Below, in pieces: positions 13,599-22,475 of a DNA stretch of 41,567 nt. Where the stretch lies: positions 2-41,568 of the IMG/VR virus record IMGVR_UViG_3300009034_000096; one strand, 5' to 3'. Under the pieces are notes generated by a model. It searched no databases and was not told the DNA's origin. It saw only the letters and a program-made list of their open reading frames with translations. Positions within the stretch are counted from its first letter, which is position 1, and each line of letters opens with the position of its first letter. Made by a program: the position numbers and the translations under genes. Source of the DNA: a virus.

Positions 13599-14237
13599 CT
13601 ACCTTGCTCCATTTTTAAAGTCAACCCTATCAAACCACGCTTCATTCTTTAGAACTGGTAATTTTCTCCACACTTCATGGGTATTTTTTACAACCCGAAC
13701 ATTGGTGTGAAACCAATCTTTAATCTCATCAAACTTCCGTCGAGTAGATTTCCCGCTAAAAATCTGGTCAAATTCCTGCCAGATATACTCTATTAGATAA
13801 ATCCAATTCTTCCAGGTACTAAGAGAATGGTAGTACTCGGAGAATTCATCAGCAACCCTCAGAATAAACGCATGGTAAGCTCTAGCCTGCTGGTCAGTAA
13901 ATACCTCTGTTCTTACCCGCTTAAAACTGCGTACAATCTTACCCAGGTCGGATTCAGCAAGCTTCTTAAATCTACCTATCTCACACAGTTTCTGTAAAGC
14001 ATCCAGGAAAGAACACCCATCAAACTCTCGAATGAGCTCAATGGAATCCCAGCTCTTCGAACAACCAAAACAATAGCAGAAATTCTTATCCAGATTCACT
14101 AAAAAGGAAGGACTTGTTTCTTTATGGAAAGGACAGAGAAGATGTACCTTCTCCCTCTTACCACGAATGGGAAACCCATAATGGCTTAAAACCCTTGCAA
14201 TAGGAATTGAAAGGAGTTGCTGCATTAACTGTCGCAT
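13599..14237 (-). CDS. DnaG-like primase zinc-binding domain protein (CHC2), 212 aa
   Basis: Residues ~1-75 form a CHC2-type primase zinc finger: CPFHKETSPSF (C35, H38) and CYCFGCSKSWDSIELI (C56, C59), with the usual N-terminal 'I...LSHYG' lead. This domain binds zinc and recognises the priming site. The remaining ~140 residues are helical and contain no TOPRIM motif or polymerase acidic residues I can see, so the catalytic core must be elsewhere, be supplied by the host, or be absent. It follows directly downstream of the DnaB-like helicase. Confidence 0.82.
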   Translation of the reverse strand: MRQLMQQLLSIPIARVLSHYGFPIRGKREKVHLLCPFHKETSPSFLVNLDKNFCYCFGCSKSWDSIELIREFDGCSFLDALQKLCEIGRFKKLAESDLGKIVRSFKRVRTEVFTDQQARAYHAFILRVADEFSEYYHSLSTWKNWIYLIEYIWQEFDQIFSGKSTRRKFDEIKDWFHTNVRVVKNTHEVWRKLPVLKNEAWFDRVDFKNGAR

Positions 14238-14245
14238 AAGCTACC

Positions 14246-15718
14246 TCAATCTTCTATGTCGTGCCCCTCTTCTATGCCTCCTGTCATCTCAAAGAAGTAT
14301 TGATAGTCAAATTCAACCCCCATACGAATTTGTGCACCTGTTCGACCATCCCGCATTTTGAGGATATCCAATCGAATCTCCTGGGGATTTTGCTCGTCTT
14401 GCCATAGCGAAATTACAATATCAGTTTGCCTTTCCGCCTCAGATGTGCTTGCTAACCCTGAAAGGTCATAATTACCCGACCCATCTTTTGCTTTCTTATA
14501 AAGCTCCCGATTAATATGGTAAGGACTTATCACAGGAAGCCCTAGATTTGTATGTGTACGAGCCAACCGTTTAAAGTCTCGGAGAAGCTGAGAAACCTCC
14601 TCGAACTCCTGCTTTCTTCGTGGAGAAGGAACCATATTTCGAATATCATCCAGCATGAGAACGTCCACCTTGAACATGGTCTCATATTGAAGGAGCTTCC
14701 CTCTGAGCCAACTCATAGTAGCATTGGCTGGGCTCTGTGCAACCATGATACGCCCATGAGGAGTACTCTTCAGGAATGGTTTTATCTGTAACAAAGACTC
14801 CCTTTCCTCCTCTGACATCTTCCCACTCTTCATCTTCTGCCCCGACACAGGAATACCTGGAAAATCAGGTAGTCTGGTTATCCGAGCGAATATCCTACGT
14901 AACACCTGGGAGCGGACAGTCTCAGTAGTAATAAAAACTGGATTCTTCCTTTGATGAAAAGCAACATGTACTGCTGTGTTAACCATGAGAGCTGTCTTCC
15001 CTACACCTGCCCACCCAGCAAACAAACACATATCTCCACTCCGAAGACCCAACACTTCATTATCCAAAGAGTTAATACCAAAGTCTACTGCCGAACCACC
15101 ACGAGAAGCCTCAGTAGAGGAAGCTATCAACGCCTCTGTCTCATCTGATATAAATCCTTCAGGAGTAATCTCCAGGAAGCCTCCTTCTAAGTCACTCAGA
15201 GCAAGCAGAACATGGTCTCGTGCTTCCCCAAATCCCTTCTCGCTGAGAACATTATAACCCTCCTCCTGAATTTCAACAAAACGCATACGCCTGTATATCT
15301 CCTGGAGTATCCCGATGTACCAAATAAACTTTCCTTCATCCATACCCGTACAAGCATCCCTACACTCTTCCAGAGCCTTCTCAAGGTCAAATATCTTCTC
15401 CTCTTTTATCTTCCTTATTCTCAAGAGGCTTCTCATTGTCGAAACATCCACCATCCCCGATGTTTCTTTATTATACACAGTAAAAACATTCCAGAGAGCT
15501 CGGTAGTTCTCTTCAAAGTACTTTGGCTGGAGCCTAACAAGTGCTTTCAAAAGAGCAGGGAGCTTCCCTATGTAGAAGATATACCCTAGTATCTTCTGTT
15601 GGCATTCCAAATAATCTTCCCGTTCAAATGCAATCGAAGGAGCAATACCTTCGCTGGCACTCCGCTTTCTCTCTTTCGCAAAAGAATCTATCATCTTATC
15701 ACGTAGAGGTTTATCCAT
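14246..15718 (-). CDS. DnaB-like replicative helicase, 490 aa
   Basis: RecA-fold helicase: Walker A GWAGVGKT (235-242), ITTET (helicase motif 1a) near 263, Walker B VDVLMLDD (351-358), SPYHINRE near 396 and a C-terminal SEAERQTDIVISLW followed by KMRDGRTG, the arginine-finger region. The N-terminal ~180 residues have the helical DnaB-N pattern. It unwinds DNA as a ring, normally with a primase; the primase zinc-domain gene is immediately downstream and an SF2 helicase immediately upstream. Length is typical of DnaB. Confidence 0.88.
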   Translation of the reverse strand: MDKPLRDKMIDSFAKERKRSASEGIAPSIAFEREDYLECQQKILGYIFYIGKLPALLKALVRLQPKYFEENYRALWNVFTVYNKETSGMVDVSTMRSLLRIRKIKEEKIFDLEKALEECRDACTGMDEGKFIWYIGILQEIYRRMRFVEIQEEGYNVLSEKGFGEARDHVLLALSDLEGGFLEITPEGFISDETEALIASSTEASRGGSAVDFGINSLDNEVLGLRSGDMCLFAGWAGVGKTALMVNTAVHVAFHQRKNPVFITTETVRSQVLRRIFARITRLPDFPGIPVSGQKMKSGKMSEEERESLLQIKPFLKSTPHGRIMVAQSPANATMSWLRGKLLQYETMFKVDVLMLDDIRNMVPSPRRKQEFEEVSQLLRDFKRLARTHTNLGLPVISPYHINRELYKKAKDGSGNYDLSGLASTSEAERQTDIVISLWQDEQNPQEIRLDILKMRDGRTGAQIRMGVEFDYQYFFEMTGGIEEGHDIED

Positions 15719-17236
15719 TTAGTAATCTCCACACCTTCTTATCATTGACATCAGCTCTGTACTTGACAGCGAAGGGAATATATCAGACCTCTCTTCAAAT
15801 AAATAATCAGTCAGAGCTTTCTCATACCGTAGCCTTTCCCAGAACCTTTGCTCAAGCGTTCCTTTTATAAGTAAAGGATAAACTACCACTGTCCGATGTG
15901 TAGAGCCAAGCCTTCTCAATCTTCCAATTAGTTGGGTCATTCGTTCAGCATTTAGGATGAGATTCACCATAAGCAAATATCGGGCTGACTGCAAGTTTAA
16001 GCCTCCTTCTATAGCATCGGTGCCCAGGAGTATCCTTACGTTGTTATCGTACCTGAACGCCCGTCTGACAGCCTCTCGTGAGGTCTTTGAGACATCATCA
16101 CCAGTGATTTTAACAAAATCCTCCCGACCCATCCCTTTCAGTCGTCGTTCTATAGCTCGTATGGTCTCCTTGTAGAAACTATAAACAATCAATTTCTCTC
16201 CTTCCGTCCCCAATTTATCATCAATGAACTGCATCACAGCATCGAGTTTAGCTGAGACATCCTCTTGGAGCCCAAAGGTTCTTGTCCCCGAACAAATCTG
16301 CATCATGCTATGATACCCCTTGTTAGGAATCTCTCGAATCTTTCCTTTGTCCCAAGCAGCTATTATCTTTTGACGAAGTTGTTCATGTATGTGAACCTGT
16401 TTAGGATGCATACGCAACCAGATAGGTTTAACAATGAGACTTGGAAGCTCCTTCCCTACCTCAGCAAAGGTTCTCTTAATCAAGAAGGGTTCCAGTTTCC
16501 TCTTTAACTCATTCGGGTTCCTTAACCCCACTTCCTCTTTCTGCCAAAACTGCCTCCCATCCCTGAGAGTCCTCTGAGTCTTCCTCATTACACAATAATG
16601 ATTCTCGAAGCCAATTTCCGACCCAAAAATGTGATTAAGTCCTAAAGATTCAAGGAGAGAATGCAAATCCATAGTACTTTTCTGTTTGGGGGTAGCTGTA
16701 GCCAAGATGATACGCTCAGCCCCCTTAGTCAGGTGCTTAACAATCCGAGCAGTTTTTGTGCTATGATGACGGAAAAAATGTGCATCATCAAACACCCAAT
16801 TCTTCACTCCCACATCTGCTATCATCTCCCAATCCCGCCATAATATCTGATAAGAAGTAATATAGACCTGCCAGAAATCAGAAGCAATATAAAAGCCCAT
16901 CCGCTCGTTTCTATTTCCAATGCCTAACGCAGGAGGAGGAAGAGTAGTAAACTTTTTAATTTCTTCTTCCCACTGAAAAATAGTGCTCGGAGGAGCTATA
17001 ATTATCCACTTATTATTATGCCCCAGATGTTCAAGAAGCTGGAAGAGCCCAACACACTGAACAGTCTTACCTAGACCTGTCGCATCAGCTAAGATACACC
17101 TGTTAGCATAATGCATATAGGCAACTCCCTTTACTTGGAAATCATAAAGAGGCTTTTTAATACCACAAAAAGCCAACTTAGAGAAGGGAGTCTCTCCTTT
17201 GTACCGTTTAACTTCCAGAGCCTTTTTGTAATTCAT
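15719..17236 (-). CDS. SNF2/SF2 DNA helicase (translocase), 505 aa
   Basis: SF2 motifs in order: Q-like YDFQVKGVAYM (31-41), Walker A ATGLGKT (52-58), motif Ia APPSTIFQWEEE (81-92), motif II DDAH (150-153, variant of DEAH), motif III TATP (180-183), motif V TDAIEGGLNLQSA and motif VI QLIGRLRRLGS. This is the SNF2-like set found in phage replication and recombination modules; it uses ATP to move along double-stranded DNA. Overlaps the upstream radical SAM gene by 29 bases. Confidence 0.9.
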   Translation of the reverse strand: MNYKKALEVKRYKGETPFSKLAFCGIKKPLYDFQVKGVAYMHYANRCILADATGLGKTVQCVGLFQLLEHLGHNNKWIIIAPPSTIFQWEEEIKKFTTLPPPALGIGNRNERMGFYIASDFWQVYITSYQILWRDWEMIADVGVKNWVFDDAHFFRHHSTKTARIVKHLTKGAERIILATATPKQKSTMDLHSLLESLGLNHIFGSEIGFENHYCVMRKTQRTLRDGRQFWQKEEVGLRNPNELKRKLEPFLIKRTFAEVGKELPSLIVKPIWLRMHPKQVHIHEQLRQKIIAAWDKGKIREIPNKGYHSMMQICSGTRTFGLQEDVSAKLDAVMQFIDDKLGTEGEKLIVYSFYKETIRAIERRLKGMGREDFVKITGDDVSKTSREAVRRAFRYDNNVRILLGTDAIEGGLNLQSARYLLMVNLILNAERMTQLIGRLRRLGSTHRTVVVYPLLIKGTLEQRFWERLRYEKALTDYLFEERSDIFPSLSSTELMSMIRRCGDY

Positions 17237-18272
17237 TCTTTAACCCTCGTAAAATCGTCTGCCTTTTATGCCTTACCTCAGCAGGAACCTTCCCGTCCAG
17301 ATAATAAGAGGGAGTTCCAACAACCTCAGTATAGTTACCAATAAGAATCTCATTATAATCTATACTCTCCAAAAACTCCTTCGTTTTCTCGAAGTCCTCT
17401 TCCGTCTCTCCTGGGAACCCCACCAACATGTATACCCCAAGATTTAGGTTTGGGAACTCCTCTCTCAACTTGAGAAAGCACCTTTTAACATCTTCAATCA
17501 CATAGTTTCTTCCCATCAACTTCAAAATCTTATCACTTCCAGACTGAACGGGGATATACAACTGTTTCACCTTCCCTAATTTTAAAACTCTCTCCAACCC
17601 TTCATAGTAATGAATAACCCACTGAGCATTGCATCTAAATAAATAGAAACAATACTCCAACTCTCGTGGCTGAGAAAAAATCAATTTCGCTAAAAGTTGA
17701 GGAAATGTTTCACCAATATCCGTCCCGTAAGCTCCTAAATCATCAGCCCACAAATAAAATCTTCTATAACCCGCACCAATAGCCTCTCCAAATTCTTTTA
17801 CAATCTCACGCATCGGTTTACTTCTTAATCGACCCCTCGCCTTTCTTATAGAACAGAAAGAACAAACATTATTACAACCCGAAGCTACAACAAGATGATA
17901 AGCATCTGCTCCCCGCAAATCAATCGCATTCTCAACACAGTCTGAAACATACAATTTATCAAAATTAAAATCCATGAAGCCCAAGATTTCCTTACCGAAA
18001 GACTCCAAAGCTTTTTTATAAATTATCGGAAGACAACCAGAGACAATTATCCTACTAGAAGCCTGCTTTCTTTCAATAAACTCCTCTATAATTTTAAGTG
18101 TCCGAGAAATCTTCTCGCCACTATAACCACAGGTGTGGTAAACAATCAAATCAGATTTTTCAACGCTCTCCATAGGAAACCATTCAGCTTCTATGAAAAG
18201 CTCTTCTATCTTTTTCGCTTCCAAACGGCTCGGAGTACATCCGTCAGAAAACACAAAAACTTTCTTGCTCAA
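17208..18272 (-). CDS. Radical SAM methylthiotransferase-like enzyme lacking a TRAM domain, 354 aa
   Basis: N-terminal UPF0004-type half with the three cluster cysteines C12 (SDGCTPSR), C48 (YHTCGYSGE) and C80 (VSGCLP), then the radical SAM motif CNNVCSFC (C133, C137, C140), and late family elements YIPVQSGSDKILKLMGR, YMLVGFPGETEEDF and GTPSYYL. These are marks of the MiaB/RimO/MtaB methylthiotransferases, which add a methylthio group to tRNA bases or ribosomal protein S12. The usual C-terminal TRAM domain (about 60 residues) is absent, so substrate recognition may differ. Phage-borne and placed between lysis and replication genes. Confidence 0.85.
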   Translation of the reverse strand: MSKKVFVFSDGCTPSRLEAKKIEELFIEAEWFPMESVEKSDLIVYHTCGYSGEKISRTLKIIEEFIERKQASSRIIVSGCLPIIYKKALESFGKEILGFMDFNFDKLYVSDCVENAIDLRGADAYHLVVASGCNNVCSFCSIRKARGRLRSKPMREIVKEFGEAIGAGYRRFYLWADDLGAYGTDIGETFPQLLAKLIFSQPRELEYCFYLFRCNAQWVIHYYEGLERVLKLGKVKQLYIPVQSGSDKILKLMGRNYVIEDVKRCFLKLREEFPNLNLGVYMLVGFPGETEEDFEKTKEFLESIDYNEILIGNYTEVVGTPSYYLDGKVPAEVRHKRQTILRGLKNELQKGSGS

Positions 18273-18829
18273 CCTCCTCCTGCCTGCCTCATATAATCCT
18301 CCGCTTCCTGCTTAGAAGTGAAATACTGTCTTCCATTTCGATTCGCACAGTACAACACCTCCCAAACCCTATCTGTCTTATCCCGCAAAGACAAATGAAT
18401 AAAATCTCCATGAGTCTTACCTTGACCATCCACATAAGGATAATAATAAATAAACTGCTTCGCATACATCCGATTTTCTCGACAAGTTTCATAAATCTGG
18501 TCAAGGTTCTTTCCAGTAAGTCTCTTTTTATAACTGCCTACAATAATATCTGTGGCAGCAGAATAAAATTTGTAGTTATGGTCTGAGGAGGCGACTCCTC
18601 CTACTAGACCATTTAATTCTCCTCTCCTTATACCGCTTGAAACGATAATAGGCAAGTCCTCTTTATCCGTTTTCTGGATAGCGTCTCGGCTCGGCTGTAG
18701 GAATAGATGAGTGAGCCAGAAAAATTTATATTTATCCAACTCCGTCAATTCAATCGCATTCGCTACATGAGGAAAAGTTTTGCTTACCTTGAACTCTGAG
18801 TAACTAAAATTTCTTGAAATGTCTCCCAT
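18269..18829 (-). CDS. M15-type zinc D,D-carboxypeptidase / endolysin, 186 aa
   Basis: Start ATG 18829 (MGDISRNFSYSEFKVS) follows GAGGTGATTAAT; a longer frame would overlap the previous gene. NFSYSEF and SSGIRRGELNGLVGG with SSDH (H84), ATDI (D94) and FIHLSL (H145) give the SxH, D and C-terminal H zinc ligands of peptidase M15A. It cleaves peptidoglycan stem peptides. Last gene of the lysis region, downstream of holin-like and other membrane proteins, so an endolysin role is most likely; a virion lysin is an alternative. Confidence 0.85.
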   Translation of the reverse strand: MGDISRNFSYSEFKVSKTFPHVANAIELTELDKYKFFWLTHLFLQPSRDAIQKTDKEDLPIIVSSGIRRGELNGLVGGVASSDHNYKFYSAATDIIVGSYKKRLTGKNLDQIYETCRENRMYAKQFIYYYPYVDGQGKTHGDFIHLSLRDKTDRVWEVLYCANRNGRQYFTSKQEAEDYMRQAGGG

Positions 18830-18849
18830 ATTAATCACCTCACTTAAAA

Positions 18850-19158
18850 CTATTTGGACGCAAGAAAACAGACCAAACCGATTAAACTTAAAATGACAGG
18901 GATAAGACCCCACTTTATTAAACCCACCGTACCTTTCACCTTTCCCAAAACTTCAGGAAGAGCACCCAAATGCCCCAACAACTTGTTTGTAGCTTTTGTA
19001 TTCTCCCTAAGCTCAGTACAAAGCATATCCATTTTAGATGTAAGTTCAATATGGGTTGCAACAGTCTTCCCAAACATCTCCACAAACATAGCTGCCTCAA
19101 TAGCATCCCCTCTCCCTCCTGGATTTTTTTGTCCCTTTCCTTTAGATTTAGATGGCAC
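18850..19158 (-). CDS. Membrane protein with C-terminal TM (XhlA-like layout), 102 aa
   Basis: Basic head (MPSKSKGKGQKNPGGRG), a helical coiled-coil-like middle (TSKMDMLCTELRENTKATNKLLGHLG) and one strong C-terminal membrane helix (GLIPVILSLIGLVCFLASK, residues ~83-101). This arrangement matches XhlA-type hemolysin/holin accessory proteins. Its place directly before the endolysin gene fits a lysis function. No sequence-specific XhlA signature is clear, so the family link is tentative. Confidence 0.65.
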   Translation of the reverse strand: MPSKSKGKGQKNPGGRGDAIEAAMFVEMFGKTVATHIELTSKMDMLCTELRENTKATNKLLGHLGALPEVLGKVKGTVGLIKWGLIPVILSLIGLVCFLASK

Positions 19159-19160
19159 GA

Positions 19161-19895
19161 TTACCTCCGAAATAATGGAATTATGACCTCCTTAACGATT
19201 ACATATCCAACTCCAACCGCAACGACAGTCTTAACAGTAGCCTTAAATGAAGCTCTTTTTATCTGCTTTTCAGCTCTTTTGAGCTGTCTGTCATCCTCTG
19301 CTATTTGTTCCGCCTGCTCCTTCACTGTCTCTTCACAATTCTTCAAAGCTCCCTCAGACAAAGTAGCGTATGCATTATGCCAGTACACTGCCTCTTCCTT
19401 AGCCTTCTTATCAGACGCAATCAACTTTGGTCTCTCCGTCTCACGGTAGAAATCTAGGTAAGTCAGTTCAACGGTTAACCGCTTCGTAGCAGCCAAAGAG
19501 AATTGAACCCCTTCAGGGTTTCTATAGATGTGCTCTGTCCCCATCTTCAACAACGTCTGCGTAACTATGACAAGTTCACCAGGCTCCATTCTCTCAACCT
19601 CCTCAACAACCTCCTCAACTTTCTCTCGCTCCTCTTTTAGTTCAGCTCTTACCTTGTCTCGTTCCTTAGCCGCAACCTTAGCTGCTTCCGCAGATATTGC
19701 AGCCTCGGTTTTAGCCTTCTCCTTTTCAATCGTCAGCGTCTGTATAATTCCCTCCCTCTCCTTCTTATCCTTTAGGAAGTTCGCTTTCTTCTTGTTGTAG
19801 TCAACCGAGTTCCATATGCTCCATGCACCAAATAGCACAAAGAAAACAGCCAAACAAACAACAATAATTTTAAGGTGTTTTAGTGTTAATTGCAT
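19161..19895 (-). CDS. Membrane-anchored coiled-coil protein, 244 aa (spanin-like?)
   Basis: N-terminal membrane anchor at residues ~9-30 (IIVVCLAVFFVLFGAWSIW), then a long coiled coil rich in Lys/Glu/Ala (EKEKAKTEAAISAEAAKVAAKERDK..., EEVVEEVERMEPGELV), a mixed middle region, and a second hydrophobic segment near residues 220-238 (VKTVVAVGVGYVIVKEVIIPLF). In this lysis region the anchor-plus-coiled-coil layout recalls i-spanins, but the extra C-terminal membrane helix is unusual, so a structural or signalling membrane role is also possible. Good ribosome site (TTAGGAGGGAATA). Confidence 0.65.
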   Translation of the reverse strand: MQLTLKHLKIIVVCLAVFFVLFGAWSIWNSVDYNKKKANFLKDKKEREGIIQTLTIEKEKAKTEAAISAEAAKVAAKERDKVRAELKEEREKVEEVVEEVERMEPGELVIVTQTLLKMGTEHIYRNPEGVQFSLAATKRLTVELTYLDFYRETERPKLIASDKKAKEEAVYWHNAYATLSEGALKNCEETVKEQAEQIAEDDRQLKRAEKQIKRASFKATVKTVVAVGVGYVIVKEVIIPLFRR

Positions 19896-20085
19896 TATTC
19901 CCTCCTAATTTAGGAGACTTCTGAGCTACCCGTTTTACTAAGTAAAACCCAAGAAGCCACACCAAAAACGTATTCACTTCTGCAAAGGGGAATTCAGGAA
20001 TCCATAAGGATTTAATGAAGGCATTGCCTTCCACCAGTATTAACCCTATCGCAAAAGCTTGCCAAGATTTAATACTAAAATTCAT
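19870..20085 (-). CDS. Two-TM holin-like protein, 71 aa
   Basis: 71 residues with two hydrophobic segments: SWQAFAIGLILVEGNAFI (residues ~7-24) and NTFLVWLLGFYLVKRVA (38-54), followed by a short basic tail with KSPKLGG. Size, two-helix topology, and position immediately before the other membrane lysis proteins and endolysin fit a class II holin. No family-specific motif is obvious; a channel-like pinholin is an alternative. Confidence 0.68.
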   Translation of the reverse strand: MNFSIKSWQAFAIGLILVEGNAFIKSLWIPEFPFAEVNTFLVWLLGFYLVKRVAQKSPKLGGNNAINTKTP

Positions 20086-20379
20086 TTATTTATCCTCCTT
20101 GACCTCCACCAGGATTGAGTCAATATAAATATAACCCAGTGATGTAGTCACTTCAAACGTCACATGATAACGCTTCCCCACCACTCCATCTTTAACCCAA
20201 ACAGAACAATTTCTGCCACTGTAACTGGGACTACCCTCTGTTGCCAAATCTCCACTAGGGTCAATCGTTACAGACACTGCTGCTATTGAATCCCCAGTAG
20301 GAATATCTTCAAGAGGATATTCTAAACCAATAGGGTATTTCTCACTTGCCTTTTTATAATAAATCGGAATAGCTGCCAT
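20086..20379 (-). CDS. Virion beta-sandwich protein (phage fibre/stopper-like), 97 aa
   Basis: MAAIPIYYKKASEKYPIGLEYPLEDIPTGDSIAAVSVTIDPSG... with SGRNCSVWVKDGVVGKRYHVTFEVTTSLGYIYIDSILVEV. I recall this layout ('L..GD.I....W.....GL........T..TVWL.GG..G..Y.VT..I.TS.GR..D.SI.V.V') in a common small siphophage virion protein family. Beta-rich, lies with the tail fibre-like genes. Probably a decoration or connector domain. Confidence 0.72.
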   Translation of the reverse strand: MAAIPIYYKKASEKYPIGLEYPLEDIPTGDSIAAVSVTIDPSGDLATEGSPSYSGRNCSVWVKDGVVGKRYHVTFEVTTSLGYIYIDSILVEVKEDK

Positions 20380-20381
20380 TA

Positions 20382-22475
20382 TTACCTCCTTCCAGAAGCT
20401 TTCATTGTTCTCCCTCTCTTTTTAACCTTCTTCATCCTATCTCTAGGAACAACTTCAAAGAACCTACTTCTCGTGCCTGTCGGGAGCATTCTGCCTCTCG
20501 GTGCAACCTCAATAATTCTATTTCTTGGAGCAACTTTAAAATATACAGGATAAAAAACTGCCACAGAAGGAAGTCCAAAAACTTCCCCACTAGCAAGTCC
20601 TGGAACAACAATATACTGGTCGACTACTAACTCAACATTCGCACTACCAAATACCTCCGAACTCGGAATTGCAATCGGAACCAATTCCAAATTAAGCTGA
20701 GCATCACCAAATTGCTCCTCGCTTATAACACCATCAGGGATTATACCATAGTTTAATTTACTTGTCCCGAACCCCTCTTCACTCTCTATAGAAGAAGGAA
20801 TAAGATAAAGACCAAAGGTTGCATCACCAAATTGCTCTTCGCTTGGAATACCAGACATAATCAACCGATAATTTAATTGAGGAGTACCAAAACCTTCTAC
20901 AGTCTCCACACCAGAAGGACTCAATACATAATTAACTTTTGAAGCACCAAACAGTTCAGCAGTTATTATCCCAGAGGGTAGTACCTTCAAAACAAGCACC
21001 AAATTACCGAACTGCTCACTCGATAGAATTCCTGCTGGAATAACTGTTTGCTGCAAGTTCAGGAATGCAGTACCAAAACCTTCCTGGCTCTCAATAGCCG
21101 ATAGCAACAATCGAAGATTCAGTTGTCCGCTTCCAAAGACTTCAGTACTTCCAATACCCGATAAGATAAGTGTCTGCTGTAAATTTAAGAATGCAGTACC
21201 AAAACCCTCAGCACTTAATACTGGAGAAGGAAAGACTCTAAAGTTCAATTGAGAAGTACCAAAACCCTCAAGAGACGCAACCCCCGAAGGCAAAAGAATC
21301 AAAACAGGAGCAACATTAGGAGTACCAAACCCTTCACCACTTCCAATCCCTGAAGGTAAGAGGAAGAGTTTCAACAATAGAGAACCAAAACTTTCTCCGC
21401 TTAAAACAGGATTAGGAAAGATTCTAAAATATAAATTTGAGGTGCCAAACCCTTCCAAACTTCCTATCCCACCAGGAGCAATCAAGAGACCTACTCCAGC
21501 AGTACCGAAAGCCTCAAGAGAACCAATAGCTGACGGGAATATATCCTGCACCCCTAAAGTAACAGAAGGAAGACCAAAAGCTTCTTGACTCGCAATAGCT
21601 GACAATAATAACCGAAGATTTATCTGTCCATCCCCACCATTTCCATGAGCTTCTTGACTCGAAATGCCTCCAGGAAGAAGAGTCTGGAACACGTTAAGGA
21701 ATGCAGTCCCAAAACCCTCCAAACTACCGATACCTCCAGGAAGAAGCGTTTGAATTACGTTCAGAAAAGCGGTGCCAAAACCTTCCAGACTAGGAATACC
21801 CGAAGGAAGTAAACTCTGCAATACGTTTAAAAAAGCTGTACCAAAACCTTCTTGACTCTCGATAGCTGATAACAATAATCGAAGATTTAACTGTCCATTC
21901 CCAAAGCCCTCTTGACTTCCAATACCAGACAAAATCAATCTATGATTCAATTTAGAGGTGCCAAACCCCTCCAAACTACCAACTCCTCCAGGGAGAAGCG
22001 TCTGTTGTAAATTTATAAATGCAGTACCGAAACCCTCTAAACTACCAATGCCTCCAGGAAGAAGTGTTTGCTGTAAATTTATAAATGCAGTACCAAAATT
22101 CTCACCACCAGGTATCCCTGAGAGGAGCAGTCTAAGATTTAATTGTGGGCTTCCAAACACTACCTCTTCCCAGCCAGAAGGGAGCAACCTGAGATTTAAC
22201 TGGGGACTTCCATGTCCCTCCTGACTCCCTACTCCAGAAGGCTCCACTTTATGATTAGCTTTGAGAGTACCAAAACCCTCCGCAGATGGGACGGGAGAAG
22301 GAAATACCCTAAAGTTTGCTTGAAGACTCCCAAATGCTTCCAAACTACCGATATTACCCGCAGCAGAAATAACCAAGCCAGCCTTATCTGTATCAGAACG
22401 CAGACGTAAATCCATATCAGGCGAAGTTTCGCCCTTGTCAGCATCTGAACGAAGATAAAGGTCATGACTCGCCAT
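20382..22475 (-). CDS. Repeat fibre protein, about 29 EGFG-type 22-residue repeats, 697 aa
   Basis: Starts with two LRSDADK-like blocks (residues 1-33), then about 29 units of the form [LI]xSG[IV]xSxE[GA]FG[TS]xxLNxxxxLLP (e.g. GSLEGFGTAFLN), each ~22 residues, and a basic C-terminus of [VF]APRxR motifs (EVAPRGRM, VVPRDRMKK). Repeats this regular should form an extended beta structure, as in tail fibres or spike shafts. The start overlaps the upstream stop by one base (TAATG). The same unit is present once each in the next two proteins, so these three likely work in one structure. Confidence 0.78.
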   Translation of the reverse strand: MASHDLYLRSDADKGETSPDMDLRLRSDTDKAGLVISAAGNIGSLEAFGSLQANFRVFPSPVPSAEGFGTLKANHKVEPSGVGSQEGHGSPQLNLRLLPSGWEEVVFGSPQLNLRLLLSGIPGGENFGTAFINLQQTLLPGGIGSLEGFGTAFINLQQTLLPGGVGSLEGFGTSKLNHRLILSGIGSQEGFGNGQLNLRLLLSAIESQEGFGTAFLNVLQSLLPSGIPSLEGFGTAFLNVIQTLLPGGIGSLEGFGTAFLNVFQTLLPGGISSQEAHGNGGDGQINLRLLLSAIASQEAFGLPSVTLGVQDIFPSAIGSLEAFGTAGVGLLIAPGGIGSLEGFGTSNLYFRIFPNPVLSGESFGSLLLKLFLLPSGIGSGEGFGTPNVAPVLILLPSGVASLEGFGTSQLNFRVFPSPVLSAEGFGTAFLNLQQTLILSGIGSTEVFGSGQLNLRLLLSAIESQEGFGTAFLNLQQTVIPAGILSSEQFGNLVLVLKVLPSGIITAELFGASKVNYVLSPSGVETVEGFGTPQLNYRLIMSGIPSEEQFGDATFGLYLIPSSIESEEGFGTSKLNYGIIPDGVISEEQFGDAQLNLELVPIAIPSSEVFGSANVELVVDQYIVVPGLASGEVFGLPSVAVFYPVYFKVAPRNRIIEVAPRGRMLPTGTRSRFFEVVPRDRMKKVKKRGRTMKASGRR

